Origin: Jeongeupia wiesaeckerbachi
Lineage (GTDB): Bacteria; Pseudomonadota; Gammaproteobacteria; Burkholderiales; Chitinibacteraceae
Direction of reading: 5' to 3'
Length of the DNA: 64,000 nucleotides
NCBI RefSeq assembly: GCF_050916355.1
Contig: NZ_CP136946.1
Location: 3,410,001-3,474,000 of the forward strand
The notes beneath the pieces are model-generated. The model did not search any database. It worked only from the letters and a program-made list of their open reading frames with translations, and was not told the origin of the DNA. Numbering within the stretch: position 1 is the stretch's first letter; every line of letters begins with the position of its first letter. Made by a program: the position numbers and the translations under genes. Shown here piece by piece: positions 18,015 through 25,400 of the stretch.

Positions 18015-18746
18015 ATGCGCGAAACCGACCAGTTGATCGCAACGATCAAGCGGCAGCTCAAACTGCAGGGACTGACTTACCGCGACCTCGCCGGGAAACT
18101 CGGGCTGGCCGAACCCAGCGTGAAACGGCTGTTCGCCAGCGGACGATTCACGCTCGAGCGGCTGGCAGAGATTGCCCGAGTGCTCGGCTTCACCCTCGCC
18201 GAACTGACCCACGAGGCCGCCCAGGCCGAAGGCCGGCTGCACCTGCTGGAGGTGGCACAGGAGCGGGAACTCGTCGCCGACGAACAACTGTTGCTCGTCG
18301 CCGTGTGCGTCCTGAACCACTGGACCATCGCCGACATCACCCGGACCTACACCCTGACGGTGCCTCAGGTCATCGTCCACCTGGCCCGCCTCGACCGGCT
18401 CCGCATGATCGATTTGCTCCCCGGCGACCGGGTCCGCCTCAACGTCGCCCGGGATTTCAACTGGTTGCCGCAAGGTCCGATCCGGATGTTTTTCCTGCGT
18501 CAGGGGATGGGCGAATTTCTCGGCAGTCCCTTTGATGCAGACACCGAGACGCTTGCTTTCTCGCATGCGATGCTGACGCCGGCGGCAGTGGCAACGATGC
18601 AGGTCGAGTTGCGCAAGCTGCGCCAGCGCCTGGCGGAACTGCACGACGACAGTCGCGATGCACCACTGTCCGAGCGTCAAGGGGTTGGCTTGCTATGTGC
18701 GATGCGGGTTTGGGAGCCGGCGGCGTTTACGGCTTTGCGGCGGTAA
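18015..18746 (+). CDS. XRE-family helix-turn-helix transcriptional regulator
   Basis: A 243-residue protein with an N-terminal XRE/Cro helix-turn-helix (about 12-66: LTYRDLAGKLGLAEPSVKRL, then FTLERLAEIARVLGF) and a longer C-terminal domain with a second helical segment (about 95-140) and a Leu-rich end. I do not recognise a ligand domain. It is divergent from the CREST-aas-lplT operon and the shared promoter region holds two perfect inverted repeats, so it probably controls that operon and itself. Leaderless or weakly initiated translation is possible because no clear ribosome-binding site precedes the ATG. Confidence 0.85.
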   Translation: MRETDQLIATIKRQLKLQGLTYRDLAGKLGLAEPSVKRLFASGRFTLERLAEIARVLGFTLAELTHEAAQAEGRLHLLEVAQERELVADEQLLLVAVCVLNHWTIADITRTYTLTVPQVIVHLARLDRLRMIDLLPGDRVRLNVARDFNWLPQGPIRMFFLRQGMGEFLGSPFDADTETLAFSHAMLTPAAVATMQVELRKLRQRLAELHDDSRDAPLSERQGVGLLCAMRVWEPAAFTALRR

Positions 18747-19142
18747 CGTGGTGACAGACTGCCGCAGCGATGCGAGGTTGCTTGGGCCACGCTCGCCAGT
18801 CTTGCCCGGAGTATCCAGCATCTACCTTGGTCGCATTGGTCGCCGCCACTGGCGCCCCCACCCGGACGACTCAACCGCTGCCCGGACGCCGAAACCTGCC
18901 AACCACAATGCCCCAATGCGGCGGCGGCATTTCAAGCAGGTGCGAAGCCCGCTGGATTTTTTCGCTGATTACGTCAGGTTCGAATCGGTGAAACTAAGCA
19001 CGTCGCAGGCGGTTGCAACGAGCAAGACTGGAACAAGGCATTCCAGTTGCGCTCGGTGCAGTCCGTACTGTGGAAAAAACGCCAGCGCTGATGCCCCCAC
19101 TCCCTCATGGCGCCGTCGGCGACATGGGCTGGCGCGTGCCTG
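18747..19142. other. Gene-free stretch at the left edge of the island
   Basis: About 400 bp without a credible gene. Open frames here are short, rich in Arg/Pro/Cys and lack ribosome-binding sites. I see no repeat, tRNA or terminator with a clear T-run. Confidence 0.5.
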
Positions 19143-19544
19143 TCAGCACTTTAGCCATTCCACGAAACGCGCTTCCCCGGCTGGTTTGAGCGTGACACCC
19201 AGGCAAGTCACTCGACAAACAGAGCCGTTTGAAAATACGAGCTCCAGTTCGACGCTGCATGCCGACTCAAACGGAACCGGAACCAGACGCAACATCGCGC
19301 CACCCACACGCAGCACGCCGCTTGAAAGGTTTCCGACACAGCCTGCCTCTTGATGAATTGCCGACGGCTGAAAACACGTTAGCTCGAGGGCCTGCAGAAA
19401 CCCGGCACGATCATCCGCGCCAGGCAGGCCGCCTGAGCGATGAACATGGCCCGCCGAAATCCGAACGACAATGTGTCCCGCCCGAGTCTCGATATTCGAG
19501 ACTTCGGAATCGCAAAACGCCAGAAGATCGGAATCAGGCATCAT
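19143..19544 (-). CDS. Hypothetical protein (orphan, 133 aa)
   Basis: A 133-residue acidic protein that reads as a genuine soluble alpha/beta domain: alternating hydrophobic strands (HIVVRISAGHVH, GAMLRLVPVPF, SVELELVFSNGSVCRVTCLG) separated by glycine-rich turns, and five cysteines. GAGG lies just upstream of the double ATG; the second ATG (19541) has the better spacing. I do not recognise the family. It sits between the XRE gene and an integrase relic, so it belongs to the mobile island. An immunity-type protein is one possibility from size and composition only. Confidence 0.6.
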   Translation of the reverse strand: MMPDSDLLAFCDSEVSNIETRAGHIVVRISAGHVHRSGGLPGADDRAGFLQALELTCFQPSAIHQEAGCVGNLSSGVLRVGGAMLRLVPVPFESACSVELELVFSNGSVCRVTCLGVTLKPAGEARFVEWLKC

Positions 19545-19556
19545 TACCTCAGATTG

Positions 19557-19828
19557 CTACGTCAACATTTGACCCGGGCTACGACGCCGGAATGCCTTGC
19601 GTCGTAAATCCTCGTACCGTGCGCTTGGTTTTGACGAGCCGACTTCACATCTGCACTTTTCCAGCGCGTCGCATAGCGTGTGCCCCTGCAACGTTCCCCA
19701 CGCCCGGGAAAGAATCTCCGCCTCTCGCTTCGTTGCCCATGCAACCGCTTCGGCCTTGGCATCGAACGTTGCCGGCTCCCTAGTCCCCTTGCGCACCATC
19801 CCGCGCTGCGTTTCCGATACGTGACCAT
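19557..19828 (-). pseudogene. Phage-type integrase relic, N-terminal fragment
   Basis: MVTYRKRSAGW, the usual first residues of tyrosine integrases with an AP2-like DNA-binding arm, starts at 19828. The frame then shifts and resumes in another frame as RKGTREPATFDAKAEAVAW and KREAEI, the conserved continuation. About 50 further residues follow before an unrelated end (SPGQMLT) and a stop. The catalytic domain is absent. It begins 136 bp from the 3' end of the tRNA-Arg gene and reads away from it, as an integrase at an attachment site would. Confidence 0.75.
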
Positions 19829-19963
19829 GGCGTAATTTTGGCGTAGTGACGCCGGGGAATTTACACTTACGTCCAGGAAAAATGAGAGCTGACAGAGGCT
19901 TTGCACCGGCGAAACCAAGCAATGGCGGGGTCTAGCGGGGAAAGGGAAATGCGGAAAGTGCGG

Positions 19964-20038
19964 TGGTACCCCCGACAGGAATCGAACCTGTAACTGGCCC
20001 TTAGGAGGGGCCCGTTATATCCATTTAACTACAGGGGC
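19964..20038 (-). tRNA. tRNA-Arg (anticodon CCT)
   Basis: A complete cloverleaf on the minus strand. The acceptor GCCCCTG pairs with CGGGGGT (one G-T at the end), the anticodon stem GGCCC/GGGCC is perfect and encloses the loop CTCCTAA (anticodon CCT, reading AGG), and the T-arm carries GTTCGATTC. The CCA end is encoded (19964-19966). A single tRNA-Arg(CCT) gene is a common integration target, and both flanks carry integrase fragments. Confidence 0.96.
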
Positions 20039-20237
20039 ATAGATCTTGAGTGAAACCCTTGTTTCCTCAATAATTTCAAGCACCTAACCAATAAAACAGG
20101 CCAAAACAACGGGTGCTACTTCTCTGCGTTCAACGTCATTTTTCGCTGTTTTTTTGGGTGGTCAGTGCGACTGAAGTGCTACGCAGCGAGTCACTAACGA
20201 CATCCAGCCGCACTCAGCATGGCTGCGCATTATACAG

Positions 20238-20510
20238 ATCAACGGCAAATGGCGGGCAACGGTCCGCGTTAAAGACGGCAGGAAGCTGATCCTCAACCGG
20301 TCGAAGACCTTTGACAGCAAGCGAGATGCCAGCGAGTAAGCACTCTGGTCGAAGCGCAAATCGTCAAACGTGGCGCCGACCAGGTCGCCAGCGAAATCCA
20401 GAACAAAGGCCTCACCGTGGCCGATCTGCTCAACCGCTACATCAGCGAATTCGATGCCCCACCCCGGATACCAAGCGCCGAAGCCTCGAAGTCATGGCCG
20501 CATCCGACTT
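20238..20510 (+). pseudogene. Second integrase relic, N-terminal fragment
   Basis: The plus strand reads INGKWRATVRVKDGRK and KTFDSKRDASE, then a stop at 20337. The matching continuation LVEAQIVKRGADQV and LTVADLLNRYISEFDA resumes in another frame from 20345, and after a further shift TPDTKRRSLEVM follows. This is the N-terminal arm-binding and core-binding region of a tyrosine integrase, with at least two frameshifts and no catalytic domain. It starts 200 bp from the tRNA-Arg and points away from it, mirroring the relic on the other side. It ends where the partial Rhs copy begins. Confidence 0.72.
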
Positions 20511-20523
20511 GGGTGCCGTGCCG

Positions 20524-20895
20524 GCGCCACAAGATATTGCCGTTGACGTCGGTCGCCGCAACCGGGCTGCCCAGCACATCGGTATGGTAGTAGGTGACCG
20601 TCTCGGCGCCGCTGCGCGTTTCAATATCGGCAGCCTTGTTGCGGCCGAGGTAGAGGTATTCGCGCGTGGTACCGCTACTCAAGTCCTGCTCGTACACCAG
20701 CTGGCCGGCCTGGTCGGTAAATTCGACCCGGTTCAGGTTGTTGCCGACGCTGCGTACACGCTGGCCGGCGCCGTCGTAGCTGTAGGCGATCTGACTGGGC
20801 GCGCCTTTGTTGGCGTAGCGCAAGTTGCCGGCTGCGTCGTACTGGAAGCCGACGCCGTCACCGCGGGTGATCAGTAGCCCCAGCCGTCGTATCAC
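20524..20895 (-). pseudogene. Partial Rhs/YD-repeat copy
   Basis: A fragment of an Rhs core encoding GFQYDAAGNLRYANKG, YLYLGRNKAADIETRS and YYHTDVLGSPVAATDVNG. It is a near-identical copy of the central part of the Rhs gene at 21346-22815. It lacks a start, a signal peptide, the core end and a toxin tail. It breaks off after NILWR, joining integrase-relic sequence. This is probably a leftover from recombination or tail exchange between Rhs copies. Confidence 0.85.
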
Positions 20896-20973
20896 ATAGT
20901 GCAGCCCCTGACTCCCCTATACCGATCACGCGCTGTGAGAAATCGTTGCTGCTGCACCTATGGCCTCTCCGTG

Positions 20974-21309
20974 CTACCGCACTTCAAAATCATCAATATG
21001 GTCACACGAAATCCTATCATAGAACTGCACTTCCAAGTATTGGATAGCTCCGCAAGAACTGTGAATCAAAATATCCGCAACCTCTTCACCCATATTCCAA
21101 AGTGAATATACAAATACTCTACTAGGCTCTTCAATTTTCTTTTCCACCGCAGTTTCGGGTGAAAACCGAAAGTCAGCAAAGAATCCGAAATCTGTCATTT
21201 CGGTCACCTCCACATCAGCAAGCACAAGTTGTTCCGCCAGTGCCGCACCTGCACTCAACTCAACAATGGAAGCAACAATTTTACTAGTCACTTCATTGAA
21301 GTTCTTCAT
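20974..21309 (-). CDS. Putative immunity protein for the Rhs toxin
   Basis: A 111-residue acidic protein starting 36 bp after the Rhs gene ends, on the same strand, as immunity genes do in polymorphic toxin systems. It has hydrophobic strands, a central FFADFRFSPE segment and a C-terminal ADILIHSSCGAIQYLEVQFYD, which resembles the strand-turn-strand (G-x-I-x-x-LE) end seen in several small immunity families. No signal peptide, so it would act in the cytoplasm. It is AT-richer than the chromosomal average. I cannot assign a named family. Confidence 0.6.
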   Translation of the reverse strand: MKNFNEVTSKIVASIVELSAGAALAEQLVLADVEVTEMTDFGFFADFRFSPETAVEKKIEEPSRVFVYSLWNMGEEVADILIHSSCGAIQYLEVQFYDRISCDHIDDFEVR

Positions 21310-21345
21310 TCAAACTCACCGCAAATCGATAGTTTTCCCAAGTGC

Positions 21346-22815
21346 TCACTCTGAAACCCCCGGAAATGCATTAACGTTAACCAGCTTACCGTCAGAAATT
21401 CTAACTCTGACAGTGGTCACCTGATCCCTTATTGTTGCAGTAATAGTGTTATTTCCTTCCGTCAAATCCTTTGCCGCTTGCTTTACTGCATTTGCAGTAT
21501 CAGCAGAAACTTCTTTCTGAGTCCCAACGTTATCAAAGTGTCCTTTAGCAAAGATATGCGACGCTTTTTCAGAGATTACCGCTTCGACACGCGCAACTAC
21601 ATTTGTTACGACAGCGGTAGGACTAACCATACCAACAGCCAAAGCCGGATTTCCTGCAAAAGCCCATACCTGCTGCATTTGTTTCGCCCAAACTCCGGAA
21701 GCAACACAGCCAATGCAACTGGCCTTAGCATCAACCCCCATCCAGCCCGCGTGTGGTCCCAAAACACTACCAGCGGTGCTAGCAACTTCCCTTCCATCCG
21801 GATCAATGTACTTAAACGGATTTTTGCTTGCGTATGCGTATGCGTATGCGTATGCGTATGCGTATGCGTATGCGTATGCGTATGCGTATGCATTGAAACT
21901 GTATAGCGGATTTCCCTCCACCCACGGCACCGGATCAATCGCCGCAAACCGCCCCAGCACCGGGTCATACCAGCGCGCGCCAAAATAGCTCAGGCCAATC
22001 TGATCCTCATAGGGCTTGCCGGTAAACCACTGCTTGTTCTTGCCACCGTCGCCGCCCACCGTCCGCTCGCCATACGGGCGATAGTAGGTGCGCCACAAGA
22101 TATTGCCGTTGACGTCGGTCGCCGCAACTGGGCTGCCCAGCACATCGGTATGGTAGTAGGTGACTGTCTCGGCGCCGCTGCGCGTTTCGATATCGGCAGT
22201 CTTGTTCCTGCCGAGATAGATGTATTCGCGGGTGGTGCCGGTGCCAAGGTCCTGTTCGTACAATAACTGCCCGGCCGAGTTGGTGAATTCGATCCGGTTC
22301 AGGTTGTTGCCGACACTGAGCACGCGCTGGCCGGCGCCGTCGTAGCTGTAGGCGATCTGACTGGGCGCGCCTTTGTTGGCGTAGCGCAGATTGCCGGCAG
22401 CATCGTACTGGAAGCTGACCCCGTCACCCCGGGTGGTCATGTTGCCCCAGCCGTCGTACTGCATGGCGTAGTTCTTGGCGCCTTGCACCCCGGTCAGCCG
22501 CTGTTGGGCGTCGTAGTTGTAGTCGATCAGCCAGTCGCCGTACTTCTGTCGCTGAATGTTGTTGTTGCCGTCGTAGTAAATCTCGCCACTGCCCCACGGG
22601 CCGTTGGCGACGACCAGACTGTCGATTTCGTCGTAGCTCAGTGTCCGGTTCAGTTCCGGGTAAACCGTATCCTGAATCTGCGTGACGTTGTTGTTGCCGT
22701 CGTAGCGGTAGTTGGTGTCCAGTACCGTGGCCACGGCCGACGCCGTGACCGGAGCCAACAGGGCCAGACCCAATGCGACGGCCGGCAGTACATTCAAGCG
22801 CGCGATATTTTTCAT
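21346..22815 (-). CDS. Small Sec-exported Rhs/YD-repeat protein with variable toxin-like C-terminus
   Basis: A 489-residue protein with a signal peptide (MKNIARLNVLPAVALGLALL, cleavage likely after ASA27). YD repeats fill about 30-270 (YRYDGNNNVTQIQD, FQYDAAGNLRY), and the canonical core end RWYDPVLGRFAAIDP and YIDPDGRE (about 335-341) follows. Between them lies an Ala-Tyr tract. The last 150 residues are unrelated to the core and contain KASHIFAKGHFDNVGTQ, TITATIRDQV and VRISDGKLVNVNAF, a compact domain of the kind found as nuclease toxins, but I cannot name it. Typical Rhs proteins are about 1,400 residues and lack Sec signals, so this is a miniature form. Confidence 0.85.
   Translation of the reverse strand: MKNIARLNVLPAVALGLALLAPVTASAVATVLDTNYRYDGNNNVTQIQDTVYPELNRTLSYDEIDSLVVANGPWGSGEIYYDGNNNIQRQKYGDWLIDYNYDAQQRLTGVQGAKNYAMQYDGWGNMTTRGDGVSFQYDAAGNLRYANKGAPSQIAYSYDGAGQRVLSVGNNLNRIEFTNSAGQLLYEQDLGTGTTREYIYLGRNKTADIETRSGAETVTYYHTDVLGSPVAATDVNGNILWRTYYRPYGERTVGGDGGKNKQWFTGKPYEDQIGLSYFGARWYDPVLGRFAAIDPVPWVEGNPLYSFNAYAYAYAYAYAYAYAYAYAYASKNPFKYIDPDGREVASTAGSVLGPHAGWMGVDAKASCIGCVASGVWAKQMQQVWAFAGNPALAVGMVSPTAVVTNVVARVEAVISEKASHIFAKGHFDNVGTQKEVSADTANAVKQAAKDLTEGNNTITATIRDQVTTVRVRISDGKLVNVNAFPGVSE
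21830..21889. repeat. Perfect hexanucleotide tandem repeat, 10 units
   Basis: Ten perfect GCGTAT units on the plus strand. On the coding strand they read GCA-TAC in frame and give a run of Ala-Tyr pairs inside the Rhs protein. Being hexamers, gains or losses keep the frame and change the length of the segment. Confidence 0.98.
22090..22459. repeat. Direct repeat, second copy (first at 20524-20894)
   Basis: About 370 bp of the functional Rhs gene that recur in the same orientation at 20524-20894 with scattered substitutions. Recombination between the copies would delete about 1.57 kb, including the toxin tail, the Ala-Tyr tract and the immunity gene. Confidence 0.88.
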
Positions 22816-22833
22816 GTTCTTGTCCTTCGCACC

Positions 22834-23487
22834 TTAGGGGTAGCAACGCTGGCCGGTTGAAATGCGACGCTGCAAGCACGCGCTCTTGATACACGGCGTA
22901 CCAACCCCTGGGCGTACCAGGTTGCAAAGCTCCGTTCCCTTCCCCAGATACTGCCCCGTCTGGGTGCACGCATCGCCAATGGCGCTTGGGCTGCAGGTGG
23001 TTCCTTGGTAGCTAAGTTGCTCAACGAGCGGGAGCGAACCGCACTGGGTCTGGCAGGAGGATTGGGTGGCGTAATCTACCTTGTAAAGGTTGTACTGGAA
23101 GCCCGGCGGCGTGGGCACCGGGGTGGGGACAGGTGTCGGCACCGGGGTAGGAACAGGTGTTGGTACCGGAGTGGGCACCGGAGTAGGAACGGGTGTGGGC
23201 ACCGGCGTCGGCACTGGGGTAGGAACTGTGCAGCGTGCGCCAGTCGACAACCGCTTTTGCACACACGCACTCTTGATGCATGCGGTTCCTACTCCGGGGC
23301 GAGTCTCATTGCAGGTATCACGGCCTATGCCGAGGTACTCACCATACCCGGTGCACCCCTCCGCCATCGTCGTTGCACAACCAGAGGGCCCCGTGATGGT
23401 ACATACCCAAGACCTTGCCGAACTGATCGATCTACAACGGCAAGCCGCAGTGACAAATTGGGATCGGATGAACACGTTGCGAATCAC
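22834..23487 (-). pseudogene. Cys-rich protein with VPTP linker, 5' end degraded
   Basis: Two homologous Cys-rich domains (about 60 residues each, sharing RPGVGTxCIKSAC and STGxRC) flank a linker of ten Val-Pro-Thr-Pro units. The second domain is intact. In the first, the part matching CGSLPLVEQ of the second domain is read in another frame (CGLPL, then a stop), so the 5' end is frameshifted; the only in-frame start is a GTG without a ribosome-binding site, and no signal peptide remains. It ends 18 bp before the Rhs gene, suggesting a former partner in the same operon. Even Cys spacing suggests disulfides and an extracellular location. Confidence 0.65.
23111..23230. repeat. 12-bp imperfect tandem repeat, 10 units (VPTP linker)
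   Basis: Ten consecutive 12-bp units, each encoding Val-Pro-Thr-Pro on the minus strand. Third positions vary and some alternate units are more alike, so the array is not a recent expansion, unlike the hexamer at 21830. Confidence 0.92.
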
Positions 23488-23501
23488 GCAGCATTTGTAG
23501 C

Positions 23502-23530
23502 AAAAAGCCCGCCGATTTGGCGGGCTTTCT
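23502..23530 (-). terminator. Intrinsic terminator after the 293-aa orphan gene
   Basis: AAAGCCCGCC (23504-23513) pairs with GGCGGGCTTT (23519-23528) around GATTT; the minus strand continues with T residues. It lies 41 bp past the stop at 23571 and separates that gene from the Cys-rich/Rhs operon. Confidence 0.9.
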
Positions 23531-23570
23531 CATTGTCCGAATAATATAGAAACCAGACGCAAGATCTCGA

Positions 23571-24452
23571 TCAGATGATCGTATCATGAGTCATACTCGG
23601 CTTGTATATAGTCCATGCCGCCTTCCAAGAAACATCCTTACCTGAAGGCAATTTAACCGTTTCCCCGTCGTTATCCCAAGGGGGGCAGCAGGGGTCTTTA
23701 TCTTTCCAAAATTGGACACTCTGCTGAACCAACGGATTATTGCGATTACGATAAATCCAGCGCAACTCAGAATGAGTGATCGTTCTTATTCTATCATCAC
23801 CAGGTTTAGATTTACCCCTCGGAAGATCCTGAGCCAACACGTTTTGATTCGAATCCTCGAATCGATGGGTTTTTGTTACAACAGCGGCCATATCCATGCT
23901 ATCAAGCACAAAATGAATATGGACCGCCGAATGAATAGAGTGAACATCTCTACCTTCATTTTTTTTAATGGTCCACTCCATCCCAAATTTTGACTTGGCG
24001 CGAAACGCTGAATTAGATATTACATCACTCACTTTTCCTGCAAATGCAGTTTCATTCATGCCATGTTTTTTTAGTTCAGTCATGTACCTTCCATACTTAG
24101 CATGACCGCCTAACTGCTCTTGAAAACCAGTGAGATCCTTTGAAAAATCAAGCGCCACCCCCTTTCTCGCCAACCTCCTCTCTTGTGCCTCATCAATCGA
24201 ACCCTGATTGTACTGCGGCACATACCCCTTAATTTCTTCAGCGTATGCCTGATCATATTCGGAGATTTTTTGCCAAAATGTCTCACCTCGATAGTGATCA
24301 ACTGTTGTGGCTACAAATTTCACGTCGGTTGCTTTACTTAAAATCAAATCCGCACCGAAGAATTTAATCATAAGGCCAGTTCGAGACGGAGCTAGGCCAT
24401 AAATAAGATCACCTTTAGTAAAATAAGTCTTGTACGGCTGAGAAAATGGCAT
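23571..24452 (-). CDS. Hypothetical protein (AT-richer orphan, 293 aa)
   Basis: A 293-residue soluble protein that I do not recognise. It is rich in Lys, Asp and aromatic residues. The middle holds an amphipathic helical region (ISEYDQAYAEEIKGYVPQYN, then a LARKGVALDF segment), and the second half has a hydrophobic strand-like stretch with several His (HSIHSAVHIHFVLDSMDM) followed by THSELRWIYRNRNNP. Base composition is clearly lower in GC than the flanking chromosome, indicating transfer. No signal peptide. It has its own terminator. Effector or toxin-related functions fit the context but are not shown by the sequence. Confidence 0.7.
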   Translation of the reverse strand: MPFSQPYKTYFTKGDLIYGLAPSRTGLMIKFFGADLILSKATDVKFVATTVDHYRGETFWQKISEYDQAYAEEIKGYVPQYNQGSIDEAQERRLARKGVALDFSKDLTGFQEQLGGHAKYGRYMTELKKHGMNETAFAGKVSDVISNSAFRAKSKFGMEWTIKKNEGRDVHSIHSAVHIHFVLDSMDMAAVVTKTHRFEDSNQNVLAQDLPRGKSKPGDDRIRTITHSELRWIYRNRNNPLVQQSVQFWKDKDPCCPPWDNDGETVKLPSGKDVSWKAAWTIYKPSMTHDTII

Positions 24453-25400
24453 AACCCGCTCCTAACCATTTAGAAAACAATCGCTCATTTCCCACAAACA
24501 GTATCAACCATGAGAAAGAAAGGTGATATCGATACGGGCGTCGCAGCTACGGGAATACGATCCAGACGAATAGCGCGCAGCCAACTACACCAACCTCAAT
24601 AATATTGCGCTCACCTTGGAAACCCGCCAACACCAGCAAGTATCAATAGCTCTTCAATGAAAATGTCGCAACTCCGTAGACTACGGCAAATCCATGCTTC
24701 TTTAATAAGAAGCAGATAATAGCGAAATTAAGAGAAATACAAGTAACTCACTTGGCTACTATATTCGACCATCTAACATTAACGTACATGCATGTACAAA
24801 CACAGCCAGTCTGATATTAAGCCAAGGTAATTCACCACCGCACATCCGCCTCTGTCAGATAGTATCTCTTCACACAGAGAAAATCAAAAGGTTCACGTAA
24901 GCATGAAAAACAAGGATTGTCATCGTGTCCTTCATTAGCGCGAAGGCCAGAACGCCCTACTGCGGCTACATGCCTCGGATTTGGCCGATCTGATCCAAGC
25001 CTCGACGCCGAGCAAATAGGATCAAGCGCCGTGGGCAAGTAGCGCCGACGGCAAAAAGCCCGCCTAAATGGCGGGCTTTTTGCTTCTGAAGCAGGGGCGC
25101 TGATTGAATGCCCGCGCTACGTAAACAACGGCATCGTTCTCGATTCAACGCCACCGGCATCTGCACTCAACCAATCCAGCTTCAGCAGCGCACTGTGAGC
25201 GCGCAGCGTCGTGGTCCTCATCGTCGGCCAGTCGAGGCGTTTTTGGTGCCCCATATTGTTGTTTCGCCCCCCCCAGGACCGGCTCAACCAAGCAGACCGG
25301 TTTTGCCGAGACTACGCTGTAGCTGATCGCAGTGATGCCGAGGACCAAGGCATGCCAAGCAATCGCAAGCAGAATCAGCACAAATCCACGGGAGCAGCAA
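24453..25400. other. Gene-poor AT-rich stretch within the island
   Basis: About 950 bp with no gene I can support. 24480-24850 is AT-rich and full of stops. Around 24955-25020 the plus strand reads LRLHASDLADLIQAS to a stop, 30 bp before a strong hairpin terminator, which looks like the tail of a lost gene. 25090-25400 leads to the next gene and may hold its promoter. Confidence 0.45.
25051..25083. terminator. Strong bidirectional intrinsic terminator
   Basis: A perfect 14-bp stem (25051-25064 with 25070-25083) around TAAAT, with A5 and T5 in the arms. No intact gene ends next to it, supporting a lost gene to its left. Confidence 0.9.

Noticed and set aside
18658..19353. A 231-codon plus-strand frame overlapping the end of the XRE gene
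   Set aside because: No ribosome-binding site, Arg/Cys/Pro-rich composition, and it runs antisense to the better-supported gene at 19143-19544.
21830..21889. Short direct repeats that could suggest a CRISPR array
   Set aside because: The units are 6 bp with no spacers and lie in a coding frame; this is a microsatellite.
23090..23500. Plus-strand frame encoding a Gly-Val-Gly-Thr repeat
   Set aside because: It is the complement of the VPTP linker; the minus strand has the paired Cys-rich domains and the operon context.
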